20,375 nt of DNA from an uncultured Atopobiaceae bacterium (GCA_905235165.1 CAJOKK010000016.1:1-20375); one strand, 5' to 3'; numbered from the stretch's first letter, positions 1 to 8,764 are shown. Numbers and translations are program-made. The notes: generated by a model from the sequence alone, not told the origin.

Positions 1-210
1 TACTTTATGCGAAGGGATTGCGACTGTAAAGGGCGGCCAGAGCGTTTGTGAAGGCATGCTCCGCCTTGTCCTTGCGGTTCGGCATGCATCGTGCTTCAAT
101 TTAGTTCACGCCGTCCAACAGCGGAAAAGTACACTTTTCAAGCATGAAGATGCCATTGCATCACGGACTACCGTGTTATTTGTTGCATGGGCAGGCAAGA
201 GGGAACGCAC
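1..210. other. left-edge intergenic region with two palindromes
   Basis: No convincing complete gene is visible here. A perfect 7-2-7 palindrome (GAAAAGT-AC-ACTTTTC) lies at 124-139, and a perfect 5-4-5 palindrome (CACGG-ACTA-CCGTG) lies at 162-175, just before the small Cys-rich gene. Either could be an operator. On the minus strand a 26-codon frame (85 down to 5) has a start like that of a TetR-family regulator (MPNRKDKAEHAF, then NPFA) but stops at the window edge. It may be a frameshifted remnant or chance. I see no good Shine-Dalgarno sequence for it. Confidence 0.35.
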
Positions 211-405
211 ATGGCACCAAGCATCACAGACTCAACGCGAGAAGAACGTCTTGCCTACGTGCGTAAGCGCTACGTCTGCATCGGCGACTGCGACGCTTGC
301 GGCATCTGCGCATCCTTCCACGGCAAAGACCCCGAGCGCGCCCTCGCCAGCTACATCGACGGCGAGGAGGAGCTACCCCAAGCACTCATGCGTTACCGCA
401 GGTAG
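211..405 (+). CDS. small Cys-cluster protein, unknown function
   Basis: A 64-residue soluble protein. I chose the ATG at 211, not the one at 187, because AGAGGG ends 7 nt before it, an ideal ribosome-binding-site spacing. Four cysteines form a tight C-x3-C-x2-C-x2-C cluster at residues 23, 27, 30 and 33. This spacing suits zinc or an iron-sulfur cluster. A charged tail follows and ends in RYRR. There is no signal peptide or membrane segment. I do not recognise the family. It is a single gene, with convergent trpB downstream and two palindromes upstream that may control it. Metal binding is inferred from cysteine spacing only. Confidence 0.6.
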   Translation: MAPSITDSTREERLAYVRKRYVCIGDCDACGICASFHGKDPERALASYIDGEEELPQALMRYRR

Positions 406-486
406 AGCGAGCAAGCGCCGACAGCCCAAGCGAGCTGCCGGCACTTGTGAGCGCTAGCTATTTGTCAGCCCTTGCATACCGCAACG

Positions 487-1896
487 CTACTCCAGCGGAA
501 GGCCGCCAGCCGCCTGCACGCCAGGCACGGCCGGGATGCTGGCAAAGCCTTCCTCCAGCTCCTCGTCCGTGGGAATGTGGTCGACCATCTTGCCATTGTT
601 GTAGGCCTCGTAGGCAGTCATGTCAAAGTAGCCGGTACCTGTCAGGCCAAAGAGGATGACCTTCTCCTCCCCCGTCTCTTTGCACTTGAGGGCCTCGTCA
701 ATGGCCACGCGGATGGCATGGCTACTCTCGGGAGCGGGCAGGATGGTCTCGAGCTTGGCAAACTGCTCGGCTGCGGCAAAGACATCGGTCTGCTTCACAG
801 ACACGGCGTCAAGGTAGCCGTCGTGCTTCAGCTGGCTGATGACGGGGCTCATGCCGTGATAGCGCAGGCCACCGGCGTGGTCGGGACTGGGGATGAACCC
901 ATTGCCCAGGGTGTACATCTTGCAGAGCGGGCAGGTCTGGCCGGTGTCGGCAAAGTCGTAGGCAAAGCGGCCACGCGTGAGCGAGGGGCAGCTTGCCGGC
1001 TCAACGGCAATGAAGCGCGTGTCGGGGTGAACGCCCGTGAGCTTGTCGCGCATGAAGGGGGCGATAAGGCCACCCAAGTTGGAGCCTCCGCCCGCGCAGC
1101 CGATGACGATATCGGGATACTCGCCCAGCTCCTCCAAGGCGGTGTAGCTCTCCAGACCGATCACGGACTGGTGCAGCAGCACCTGGTTGAGCACCGAGCC
1201 AAGCTGATAGCGGCCACGGTTCTCGGGAACATGCAGGGCGCGCTCCACGGCCTCGGAGATGGCGGTGCCCAGGGAGCCGGTGTAGTTTTCCTCATTCTCC
1301 AACAGCTTGCGGCCGATCTCGGTCTGGTCGGACGGGCTGGGGGTGACATTGGCACCGAAGGTCTGCATAACGGAGCGACGGAAGGGCTTCTGCTCGTAGC
1401 TCGTGCGCACCATGAACACGTCGCAGTCCAGGCCGTAGTGAGCGGCCGCCTCAGAGAGCGCGGTTCCCCACTGACCGGCACCCGTCTCGGTCGTGATGGT
1501 GGTAAGGCCCTGCTCATGCGCGTAGTAGGCCTGGGCGAGGGCGGAGTTGAGCTTGTGGGAACCACTTGTGTTGTTGCCCTCGAACTTGTAGTAGATCTTT
1601 GCGGGCGTGCCCAGCGCCTGCTCCAGGTTGTAGGCGCGGCAGAGCGGGCTGGGACGATACACCTTGTACATCTCACGAACGCCCTCGGGAATCTCTATGT
1701 AGGCGGTGTCATCGTCAAGCTCCTGCTTGCACAGCTCCTCGGCAAAGACCGGCGCAATGTCCTCCACCTGGGCAGGCACACCGTTGGGGAGCAGCATGCG
1801 ACCCGGCTTGGTGGGCATGTCGGCGCGCAGGTTGTACCACGCGGTGGGAATCTGGTCCTCAGAAAGGTAAATGCGATATGGGTCCTTCTCGGCCAT
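487..1896 (-). CDS. trpB: tryptophan synthase beta chain, TrpB2-type
   Basis: A 469-residue PLP enzyme that condenses indole with L-serine to give tryptophan. The start ATG at 1896 follows a perfect AAGGAGG; frame extension upstream of it runs through the T-box leader and is not coding. Visible motifs: the PLP lysine in GSHK at about residue 115, the GAGQWGTAL loop at about 139-147, the phosphate-binding GCAGGGSNLGG, and a C-terminal LFGLTGTGYFD. Both the length and the N-terminal extension fit the TrpB2 (TrpB-related) subfamily rather than the roughly 400-residue TrpB1 that pairs with TrpA. No trpA or other trp gene is nearby. It may therefore work alone in indole salvage. This is inference, but the T-box upstream specifies tryptophan, which supports the assignment. 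Confidence 0.92.
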   Translation of the reverse strand: MAEKDPYRIYLSEDQIPTAWYNLRADMPTKPGRMLLPNGVPAQVEDIAPVFAEELCKQELDDDTAYIEIPEGVREMYKVYRPSPLCRAYNLEQALGTPAKIYYKFEGNNTSGSHKLNSALAQAYYAHEQGLTTITTETGAGQWGTALSEAAAHYGLDCDVFMVRTSYEQKPFRRSVMQTFGANVTPSPSDQTEIGRKLLENEENYTGSLGTAISEAVERALHVPENRGRYQLGSVLNQVLLHQSVIGLESYTALEELGEYPDIVIGCAGGGSNLGGLIAPFMRDKLTGVHPDTRFIAVEPASCPSLTRGRFAYDFADTGQTCPLCKMYTLGNGFIPSPDHAGGLRYHGMSPVISQLKHDGYLDAVSVKQTDVFAAAEQFAKLETILPAPESSHAIRVAIDEALKCKETGEEKVILFGLTGTGYFDMTAYEAYNNGKMVDHIPTDEELEEGFASIPAVPGVQAAGGLPLE

Positions 1897-1959
1897 GGTC
1901 GGCCTCCTTCCTGCGCCGCGAGGCGCTTGTGAGGACGGGACCGTATGCCACCGGGCCAT

Positions 1960-1998
1960 AAAAAAACGCCCGTCCTCGACCAGTAGGGTCTCGAGGAC
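1960..1998 (-). terminator. T-box regulated terminator
   Basis: On the minus strand, GTCCTCGA (1998-1991) pairs perfectly with TCGAGGAC (1979-1972), followed by GGGCG and a run of Ts at 1966-1960. It sits about 65 nt before the trpB start and is the OFF state of the T-box. Confidence 0.88.
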
Positions 1999-2215
1999 AA
2001 GCGTCTGACGTGCACATGCACAGACACCTGCGGTGCCACCTCGATTAGCGGGCATGCCCGCTCTCTCTGTGGGAAGCTGCCACCTCCCGGCCCGATAACG
2101 GGGGCGTCCGTCGCGACTTCCTCCCCAGGCAACGGGGGTTCTTCGCGCCCTCAGCGGGTCCATTATGCCTGCCAGCTACTGCTCGGATCTCAGCCACCCG
2201 AACTCTCTGTATGTG
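1960..2215 (-). promoter_or_regulatory. tryptophan-specific T-box riboswitch upstream of trpB
   Basis: Read on the minus strand. Stem I has the AGAGAG bulge motif followed by a GTGGCTGAGA-like apical loop flanked by TTCGG/CCGAG (2205-2175 region). The specifier loop reads ATAA-TGG-A, with TGG (Trp codon) at 2162-2160. The T-box sequence GAGGTGGCACCGCAGG lies at about 2042-2027. TCGAGG (2044-2039), at the 5' edge of the T-box, is complementary to CCTCGA (1996-1991). That CCTCGA is also the 5' arm of the terminator, so antiterminator and terminator are mutually exclusive. Uncharged tRNA-Trp should therefore switch trpB on. The specifier assignment comes from motif position and was not computed. 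Confidence 0.9.
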
Positions 2216-2368
2216 CCTCTGCAGGCTTTACTTCCGCCTCTACGGTTTGGCAACGTTATGCAATTGCGGCCAGTGTATGGAAAGCGCCTCTTCATCGGAA
2301 TGCCCTGAAACAGCATCGTTACACCACCATGCACCATGAGGCCCGGACCTTGTGGGCACTCACTTCGC
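2216..2368. other. intergenic region upstream of the T-box
   Basis: No gene is visible. It must hold the promoter for the T-box/trpB transcript. On the minus strand TTGCCA, 17 nt and TAAAGC make a weak candidate at about 2252-2223. No convincing terminator for the membrane-protein gene ending at 2369 is seen. Confidence 0.3.
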
Positions 2369-3547
2369 CTACGAGGCCTTTGCAAGCGAGGTGCGAAGCC
2401 TTGTGCCAAGCATGAGCGCCAGCGTCGTGAGCACCAGCACCACAAGCATCGCCACGTAGTCCGCAACCGCGAAGTTTGGGCAGCTCTGGTCAAAGATGCC
2501 TAGGAGAAAATCAGCCACCCCGTTAAACACAAAAGCGATGGGATCGGTAAAAGCGGCGATAACGCGCCCCGTTATCTGACACAGGGAGACGAGAAGTGGG
2601 TTACTCGCGGCTGCGTTAAGCAGCGCTCTGGAGGCGTCGGTCTGAATCAGCATTCCGGAGGCATTCTCGGCCACCAGGTACAGGAGCGAACCCAACATGA
2701 GCGGCAGCAGCACCCAGGCAGGAGATGCCTTGATGTCTGTGCCCAAGCTCGGGGTCAGGGCGACGATTGCCACGTACAGTGCGAGAAAGACCACGCAGGT
2801 GATAATGCTGTTTGTAGCACTAAGCAAGCCAGTGACCACCAAGGGAATGAGACCGAGCAAAAACGCAAGCACAGGCCCAATCAGCGCAGCAAGCGGAAGG
2901 GATTTGCCTTGCCCTCGCACAAGCCCGACAACTCGATAGAGCAACCCCACCACAAGGCATGCAAGCAGAAGGTAGTGCATAATGCGGAAGGCGTAGACGC
3001 TATAGCTTGCGCGGTTATCGGCAGACGCCGTAAAAAAGAGCATGGCGCTCGCGATAAAGCCACCGATTGCCGTTCCAATACTCAAGAGCGAGGGAATCAC
3101 GTCATCCATAGCATCCTCGGCAGCTGACCCCATCAAGACCCACGCTATCAGCACGAGAGCGGCGATCCCAAGGTAGCCAAACAGATAGATGGGGTTGTGC
3201 GTCTCGAACTTATCGCACACCGCCCATGAGAGCGTTCCGAAGAGATAGGTCAGGCAGGTAGCGAAGACACCGTAGCCCGCTACGGGGTGCAGGAGGGCGG
3301 AAAGCAGCGTCGCTATCATGAAGCCCACGGCCACCGCGGCCAAGGCAATTACGAGCGGCTGGCCAACCATAATAACGCCAGCAATGGGCAGCGCCAAGAT
3401 GATAGGCAGCAATGCACCCGCAGCTAGGTCAGCAAGGGGATCGAATGGCATGACGGTGAAGCCGCCCAAGCCATCGGGCGTGATTTGCCAGATGTTTCCA
3501 CCAATGTCAAAGAAACCTGACCCACCGGACCAATCGTCAAAGATCAT
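2369..3547 (-). CDS. polytopic membrane protein, unknown function
   Basis: A 392-residue integral membrane protein. I chose the ATG at 3547 because GGGGGAAG precedes it; an upstream extension to 3610 has no ribosome binding site. A short Gly/Asp-rich N-terminus (about 40 residues) is followed by roughly ten hydrophobic segments spread evenly to the C-terminus. There is a larger polar loop around residues 330-350, and the protein ends in a basic tail (RLRTSLAKAS). I see no ATP-binding, transporter-family or enzyme motif and do not recognise the family. It stands alone between the T-box/trpB unit and divergent gltX. Membrane location is sure; the role is unknown. Confidence 0.75.
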   Translation of the reverse strand: MIFDDWSGGSGFFDIGGNIWQITPDGLGGFTVMPFDPLADLAAGALLPIILALPIAGVIMVGQPLVIALAAVAVGFMIATLLSALLHPVAGYGVFATCLTYLFGTLSWAVCDKFETHNPIYLFGYLGIAALVLIAWVLMGSAAEDAMDDVIPSLLSIGTAIGGFIASAMLFFTASADNRASYSVYAFRIMHYLLLACLVVGLLYRVVGLVRGQGKSLPLAALIGPVLAFLLGLIPLVVTGLLSATNSIITCVVFLALYVAIVALTPSLGTDIKASPAWVLLPLMLGSLLYLVAENASGMLIQTDASRALLNAAASNPLLVSLCQITGRVIAAFTDPIAFVFNGVADFLLGIFDQSCPNFAVADYVAMLVVLVLTTLALMLGTRLRTSLAKAS

Positions 3548-3749
3548 GACTTCCCCCGATCCTCGCCGTTTGTTGAAAATTTTATCATGACAAACTGGCC
3601 ATCTCGTCACAAAGCGCCGAACTCCGGCAAACGCAGCAAGTGGGTCGCACTTCCGAGGCGCTGAGGCGCATCAGGGTGCAAGGCCATCGTTCTACACCCC
3701 AGTGGTACGGCAAACTTGTGAGCAGGGCACGTCTGCCTAGCTGCAAAGC

Positions 3750-3755
3750 TATACT
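3750..3755 (+). promoter_or_regulatory. candidate -10 box for gltX
   Basis: TATACT lies 42 nt before the gltX start. No good -35 hexamer is at 16-18 nt, so this is tentative. Confidence 0.35.
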
Positions 3756-3796
3756 TAGTAAGTTGAACATTCAGGCACGTCACGAGAGGAAGCACC

Positions 3797-5281
3797 GTGT
3801 CAGATACCAAGAACGTCCGCGTGCGCTTCGCGCCCTCCCCCACCGGCAAGCTCCACGTGGGCGGCGCCCGTACCGCCATCTACAACTGGGCTTTTGCCCG
3901 CGCCACCGGCGGCACCTTCATCCTGCGCATCGACGACACCGACCCGACCCGCTCCACCGACGAGAACACCCAGGTCATCCTGCGCGCCATGCGCTGGCTG
4001 GGACTCGACTGGGACGAGGGCCCGGAGGTGGGTGGCGACTATGGCCCCTACTTCCAGACCGAGCGCCTCGACCGCTATCGCGAGGCAGCGGAGCGTCTGG
4101 TGGCCGAGGGTCACGCTTACTACTGCTTCTGCACCGCCGAGAAGCTGGCAGCCGACCGCGAGGCAGCCGCCGCTCGCAAGGACAGCTTCCAGGGATACGC
4201 GCGCACCTGCCGTGACATCGATCCTGCCGAGGCCAAGGCGCGCGTCGAGGCCGGCGAGCCCTACACCATCCGCATCAAGGTGCCGCTTGACCGCGGCGAC
4301 GTGGTGGTGCGCGACGCCGTCCACGGCGACGTGACCTTCAATGCCCGCGAGCTGGACGACTTCATCATCTTCCGCTCCGACGGCACTCCCACCTACAACT
4401 TTGCCACTGTGGTGGACGATGCCGAGATGGGCATCACCCACATCATCCGCGGCGACGACCACCTCTCCAACACACCGCGCCAGGTCATCGTCTACGAGGC
4501 CCTCGGCGCGCCCGTGCCCACCTTCGCGCACATCTCGATGATCCTGGGCGCCGACGGCAAGAAGCTCTCCAAGCGCCACGGCGCCACGAGCGTGGAGGAG
4601 TACCGCGACGCCGGCTACCTCTCCGACGCCTTCGTGAACTACCTCGCCCTTCTGGGCTGGGCTCCCGACGGCGAGAGCACCGTCATCAGCCGCGAGCGTC
4701 TGGCCAGCGAGTTCAGCCTCGATCACGTGAGCAAGAACCCGGCCATCATGGATCCCAAGAAGCTCGACTTCATCAACGGCGAGTACCTGCACGCCATGGA
4801 CGACCAGGCCTTCGCCGACGAGATCCTCATCCCCGAGCTGCACGCAGCCGACCTCGAGCCGGCCGGCGAGTGCCTGCACGAGGAGGCCTGGTACGACATG
4901 CTCGCCGCCGCGCTAAAGCCGCGCACGACCCTGGGGCCGCAGGTGGTGGAGCAGGCAGCTTACCTCTACACCGCTGACAACGAGCTCGAGTATGACGAGA
5001 AGGCCGTGAAGAAGTGGCTAGCCAAAGAAGGCGCACGCAAGGCCCTCGACGCTGCTGGCGAGGCGCTGGCCGGCCTTGAGGACTGGACGCCGGAGGCCAT
5101 CGAGGCCGCGCTCGACCCGATTCCCGAACAACTTGAGATGGGCAAGGGCAAGGTCTTCCAGCCCATCCGCGTTGCCGTGGTGGGCAGCGCCGCCTCCCCC
5201 GGCATCGGTGAGACGCTGGCGCTGGCCGGCAAGGAGCACGTGCTCGCCCGCATCGAGCGCGCCAAGGAGCTGGCATCGTAA
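3797..5281 (+). CDS. gltX: glutamyl-tRNA synthetase
   Basis: A 494-residue class I aminoacyl-tRNA synthetase that attaches glutamate to tRNA-Glu, and perhaps to tRNA-Gln if the host uses the amidotransferase route. It starts at GTG 3797, with GAGAGGA 6 nt upstream. The ATP-binding HIGH motif appears as HVGG (residues 20-23) inside FAPSPTGKLHVGG. The KMSKS loop is KLSKR at about 256-260, followed by HGA. DDTDPTRS and RGDDHLSNTPRQ are typical catalytic-domain blocks, and the alpha-helical anticodon-binding domain forms the last 170 residues. Length is normal. It is monocistronic and ends in a strong terminator. A tRNA-Glu gene, a substrate of this enzyme, lies at the right edge of the window. 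Confidence 0.97.
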   Translation: MSDTKNVRVRFAPSPTGKLHVGGARTAIYNWAFARATGGTFILRIDDTDPTRSTDENTQVILRAMRWLGLDWDEGPEVGGDYGPYFQTERLDRYREAAERLVAEGHAYYCFCTAEKLAADREAAAARKDSFQGYARTCRDIDPAEAKARVEAGEPYTIRIKVPLDRGDVVVRDAVHGDVTFNARELDDFIIFRSDGTPTYNFATVVDDAEMGITHIIRGDDHLSNTPRQVIVYEALGAPVPTFAHISMILGADGKKLSKRHGATSVEEYRDAGYLSDAFVNYLALLGWAPDGESTVISRERLASEFSLDHVSKNPAIMDPKKLDFINGEYLHAMDDQAFADEILIPELHAADLEPAGECLHEEAWYDMLAAALKPRTTLGPQVVEQAAYLYTADNELEYDEKAVKKWLAKEGARKALDAAGEALAGLEDWTPEAIEAALDPIPEQLEMGKGKVFQPIRVAVVGSAASPGIGETLALAGKEHVLARIERAKELAS

Positions 5282-5303
5282 GTCGCTCGAACCATAGTGG
5301 ATG

Positions 5304-5345
5304 TAGAACAGCAGCCCCGCAGCTCAACCTGCGGGGCTGTTCTTG
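5304..5345 (+). terminator. gltX intrinsic terminator
   Basis: A perfect 10-bp stem (AGCCCCGCAG at 5313-5322 with CTGCGGGGCT at 5329-5338), a 6-nt loop and further outer pairing (AGAAC/GTTCT), followed by TTCTTG. It starts 23 nt after the gltX stop. Confidence 0.85.
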
Positions 5346-5420
5346 TCAATAAATAGCTGGAAGGCCCGAGGAACTAGCGACGCCCCGGAGGTACGGGAAG
5401 GCGGCGGCACCCCTCCCACC

Positions 5421-5456
5421 AAAAAGTGACAATTCCGGGCCGCTTTTGTCACAAAA
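5421..5456 (-). terminator. terminator of the UPF0104 gene
   Basis: Read on the minus strand: GTGACAA (5452-5446), a 13-nt GC-rich loop, TTGTCAC (5432-5426), then TTTTT (5425-5421). It lies just past the stop of the gene ending at 5472. A-runs also flank the other side, so it may act in both directions. Confidence 0.7.
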
Positions 5457-5471
5457 TGGCTGAGCGGGTCG

Positions 5472-6677
5472 CTACTTCTTTATGTACTTGTTCGGATTGA
5501 TGCTGACACCGCTCGAATGGCCCTTGTATCCGCCATTCCTACGACGCTGAACTCGCTCGTAGATGCTTACGCTGCGGTCACGGGTGGTAAGGCCAAGGAG
5601 CGGAGCGGCAAGAATCGTGGGCGCGAAGAAGGTAACGATACGCCACACGAGGAAGCCCGCAGAGGTGGCAGGGCCGAACATGTGGCCATAGAACATGACG
5701 AAGGCTCCCTCAGCACCACCGGTGCCACCCGGCAGCGGGACGGAGGAGGAGACGAGCTGGACCATCGAGCCCGCAGCTAGGCACTCGATAAAGTCGCCGG
5801 ACTTACCGAAAGCATTCAGGACCCAAGGAATGGTGTAGAGGCAGAAGAGCTGGGCCATCGTAACCAAGAAGGTTGCGAACATCGAGGGGAGGTCGCTCGC
5901 GGCGCTCTTGAAGGCATTGGAGAATTCCATGACCTGCTCGTTAACGAGCTGATCGAGCTTAGAGGTGTCTTTGAGCCAGCGGTGCTTCTGGATAAGCCGC
6001 AGTAGCCAGTTACCCACGCGCATCACGAGGTTGGGACACAGGCACACGACAAAGAGCATGATGCACTCAAGCGTGTGGGCGCCGAAGACGAGCAGGTTCA
6101 GCAACACGATGTCGCCGTACGACTCGAAGAAGAAGGAAAGCTTGGCGATGAGCATGAGCGCCGCAAAAACCACGACGCCGAGCTGGAACATGATGAAGCG
6201 CGTGAACTGCGTGGCTGATGCCTCGCCCACATCGAGGCCGGTGCGCGTGAGGCGCACGATCTGCGAAGGAACCGCGCCCATCATCATCGGCGTAAGGTTG
6301 CCAAAGAAGATGCCCGAGGCCTCAACGCTGATAAGGTCACGCACGCCCACGGGAGAGTCGTGATCGATATAGACGGCGATGACGTAGGCGAGCACGCCAA
6401 AGAAGAAATACATGAGGAAGCAGAAAGCGGCACCGAGGACCCAGTCGGTGCGCACGCCTCCCAAGGCATCAACAAAATCATCCATCTGTCCAGAGAAGAC
6501 CAGATAGAGGATGTAGATAATAACAACCACTCCGAGGAAGAGCGCGCCCTTGCGTGCACTCGCGGCACGCTCGCGCTCCTCAGCAGCGTCTACGGCACCA
6601 CGACTAACCGCAGAAGAACCCTGCACGCTCGTCTTGTGGACACTCGACGCGTTACGATTGTTCGAACCAGTTGCCAT
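5472..6677 (-). CDS. UPF0104 / LPG-synthase transmembrane-domain protein
   Basis: A 401-residue membrane protein. The ATG at 6677 is chosen because GGAGGTGCT directly precedes it; an earlier ATG at 6692 lies upstream of that site. After a Ser/Asn-rich cytoplasmic N-terminus of about 35-40 residues there are about eight membrane helices. Diagnostic blocks of the lysylphosphatidylglycerol synthase TM / YbhN-like (flippase-like) family are visible: GNLTPMMMGAVPSQ in the first half and SSVPLPGGTGGAEGAF near residue 325. The C-terminal lysyl-transferase domain of MprF is absent. A lipid or glycolipid transfer function is therefore only a family-level inference. It is a single gene with its own terminator; the neighbours give no clue to its substrate. 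Confidence 0.88.
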   Translation of the reverse strand: MATGSNNRNASSVHKTSVQGSSAVSRGAVDAAEERERAASARKGALFLGVVVIIYILYLVFSGQMDDFVDALGGVRTDWVLGAAFCFLMYFFFGVLAYVIAVYIDHDSPVGVRDLISVEASGIFFGNLTPMMMGAVPSQIVRLTRTGLDVGEASATQFTRFIMFQLGVVVFAALMLIAKLSFFFESYGDIVLLNLLVFGAHTLECIMLFVVCLCPNLVMRVGNWLLRLIQKHRWLKDTSKLDQLVNEQVMEFSNAFKSAASDLPSMFATFLVTMAQLFCLYTIPWVLNAFGKSGDFIECLAAGSMVQLVSSSVPLPGGTGGAEGAFVMFYGHMFGPATSAGFLVWRIVTFFAPTILAAPLLGLTTRDRSVSIYERVQRRRNGGYKGHSSGVSINPNKYIKK

Positions 6678-6851
6678 AGCACCTCCAAGCATATGCGCAC
6701 TATTCTACCCTGCAAAGCTTGTGTCCCCATAGGTCGTGCCAGAAGCAACCATCATACGTACAAGCCCTGTCGGTTAAGAACACAGGACGACACCCATGGG
6801 AACGTTCGGGAGCTTGCTACAATGACCCTCCGATAGCTGAAGGAGGGCCTC

Positions 6852-7820
6852 ATGACCGATCACATGACCGTTCTGGTGCTAGAGCCATTTCGCCAGCAGC
6901 AACTCACGCGAATTCGTGAGGCTGCGGGGCAGGGCGCGAACGTCGTACAGAAGACGAGGGTCTCGGATAAAGCTCAGCTCCTCGACCTTCTTAAGTCTGC
7001 GGACGTAGTTGTGGGAGCGCCCGCACCCGAGCTCCTTGAGCGGGCGCCGTCGATTCGCTGGCTACAGCTCTGCTGGGCCGGAGCAGACCGCTACCTCAAG
7101 CATGAGGTCACCCTACCTGAAGGGCTTCGCATCACCAACGTTGCCGGTGTCGCCTTTGGGCGCAACATGAGCCAGTACGTGTTGGGACAGATCCTTGCGC
7201 TCACCCAAAACCTGCCCAGCTATGTGCGGCACCAAAGCAAGGGGCAATGGCGCTGGGCGGGCCCGGTCATGACGCTCGACGGCACGCGCGCGCTGATCTT
7301 TGGGGCGGGAGACATAGGCAGCTGGACCGCGCGGCGACTCTCGGGCTTCGACGTGACCTGCATTGGCGTCTGCCGCAACACGACTGCCCCGCGAGAATGC
7401 TTCAGCAAACTCGTGACCCTTGACCAGGCAGAAGAGGAGCTCGCGCAGGCCGATGTGGTGGTCAACTGCCTTCCCAGCTCAGACGAGACCGACGGGTACC
7501 TCAACGAGCGTCGGCTGCGCCTCATGAAGAAAGGGGCAGTCCTTATCAACGTGGGGCGCGGAAGCTTCCTAGACTGCGATGCCTTGGCAGATGTCCTGGC
7601 AGAGGGTCACCTGCGCGGAGCGGCGCTTGACGTATGCAAGCCCGAACCGCTTCCGGCCGGGCATCGCCTGTGGACGGAGCCACGCTGCCTGATTACCCCA
7701 CACATCTCGGGAAAGAGCTTTGGGTCGAGCAGACAGACCGAGGAGGTCATCTGCGACATCGTCTGCGAGAACCTGCGTCGTTGGAAGGCGGGAGAAGAGC
7801 TCACCCACATCGTTCGCTAG
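6852..7820 (+). CDS. D-2-hydroxyacid dehydrogenase, NAD(P)-dependent
   Basis: A 322-residue cytosolic oxidoreductase of the D-isomer 2-hydroxyacid dehydrogenase family, which interconverts 2-keto and 2-hydroxy acids. The ATG at 6852 follows AGGAGGG with good spacing. The nucleotide-binding loop GAGDIG is at 151-156. The catalytic set is complete: Arg236 in NVGRGS, Glu265 in CKPEP and His284 in TPHIS. The substrate cannot be deduced. The basic/neutral residue after the second beta strand (CRNT, about 174-177) hints at NADP but is not decisive. TACAAT at 6818-6823 may be the -10 box. It converges on the nitrilase gene with a 27-nt gap and no clear terminator. Confidence 0.9.
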   Translation: MTDHMTVLVLEPFRQQQLTRIREAAGQGANVVQKTRVSDKAQLLDLLKSADVVVGAPAPELLERAPSIRWLQLCWAGADRYLKHEVTLPEGLRITNVAGVAFGRNMSQYVLGQILALTQNLPSYVRHQSKGQWRWAGPVMTLDGTRALIFGAGDIGSWTARRLSGFDVTCIGVCRNTTAPRECFSKLVTLDQAEEELAQADVVVNCLPSSDETDGYLNERRLRLMKKGAVLINVGRGSFLDCDALADVLAEGHLRGAALDVCKPEPLPAGHRLWTEPRCLITPHISGKSFGSSRQTEEVICDIVCENLRRWKAGEELTHIVR

Positions 7821-7847
7821 GCTCGGCAGAGGCCTTTCGACCATCCC

Positions 7848-8636
7848 TCAGTACAGATTGGGGCGGCGCTGGTCGAGAAGGGGCATCTTGCTTCGCACCT
7901 CATCGATCTTGGCGAGGTCAATGTCGCAGACCACAAGGTTATCTGCTTTGCTACCCGACTCGGCGAGCACCTGCCCAAGCGGATTGCAGACGAGGCTGTG
8001 GCCAACGTAGCGCCTGCCGGCACGGCAGGCGCCCGCCACAAAGATCTCGTTCTCAATCGCACGCGCAGACAGGAGCGTTCTCCAATGTGCGAGCTTGTTG
8101 GGACCGTCATGCCAAGCCGACGGGTAGAGCATGAGGTCACAGCCCCTCAAGGCCGAGTGACGTGCGACCTCGGGGAAGCGCAGGTCGTAGCAGATACCCA
8201 AGGAGATGAGGCCAAAGGGCGTCTCAATGGGATCGCACAGCTTGTCTCCCGCCGCGTTTCTCTCTAGCTCGCTCACGCCATGCGCCTCGTAGAGGTGGCA
8301 CTTGCGATAGGTTCCGCGCACCATGGCCGTGTCATCCACCAAGACGGCCGTGTTGTAGGGGGCGTCGTCGCCATTTGCCTCGTACATGGTGAAGGCGACC
8401 CATAGCTGATGGCGCCAAGCCGAGCGCAGCACGTTCGCGAGGAACTGCCCGTAAAGGGGCTGGGCAAGCTGACGTATCTCGGTAGGCGTCAGCTCGCGAG
8501 GGCTCATGAGGTCTTCGGGAAACACAAGAAGGCTCGCGCCCTCATCCTCGGCACGGGCACACCACAGCTCCACCTGAGCGGCAACATCACCGTCTTCGGG
8601 ATAGCCGCACTGGGCAAGCGCGATCGTGAACGACAT
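7848..8636 (-). CDS. carbon-nitrogen hydrolase (nitrilase / omega-amidase type)
   Basis: A 262-residue cytosolic amidohydrolase of the nitrilase superfamily. The ATG at 8636 has AAAGGAGG upstream. The catalytic triad is intact: Glu41 in VFPED, Lys112 in YRKCHLY and Cys149 in LGICYDLRFPE. The sequence around the triad resembles the Nit/omega-amidase branch, which hydrolyses small omega-amides such as 2-oxoglutaramate. That branch assignment is by resemblance only. The length is typical. It lies tail-to-tail with a 2-hydroxyacid dehydrogenase; both could handle 2-oxo acids, but they are not co-transcribed. Confidence 0.9.
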   Translation of the reverse strand: MSFTIALAQCGYPEDGDVAAQVELWCARAEDEGASLLVFPEDLMSPRELTPTEIRQLAQPLYGQFLANVLRSAWRHQLWVAFTMYEANGDDAPYNTAVLVDDTAMVRGTYRKCHLYEAHGVSELERNAAGDKLCDPIETPFGLISLGICYDLRFPEVARHSALRGCDLMLYPSAWHDGPNKLAHWRTLLSARAIENEIFVAGACRAGRRYVGHSLVCNPLGQVLAESGSKADNLVVCDIDLAKIDEVRSKMPLLDQRRPNLY

Positions 8637-8764
8637 GCAACCTCCTTTTGCCGGAGTAGCAACTCAAAGAAACCCACTGCTCACAGAGTAGCAGCGAAGG
8701 AACTTCAGTACCCGTGAGAGACTCTAATGCCCCTCAGAAACACCAACAGCCAAGTCCGTCTCCC

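Noticed and set aside
472..1932. 486-residue plus-strand frame opposite trpB
   Set aside because: Low-complexity Gly/Val/Leu/Ala shadow caused by GC-rich codon bias; the opposite strand has all TrpB motifs and a ribosome binding site.
3800..4879. 359-residue minus-strand frame opposite gltX
   Set aside because: Composition is a mirror of gltX codons, with no motif and no ribosome binding site.
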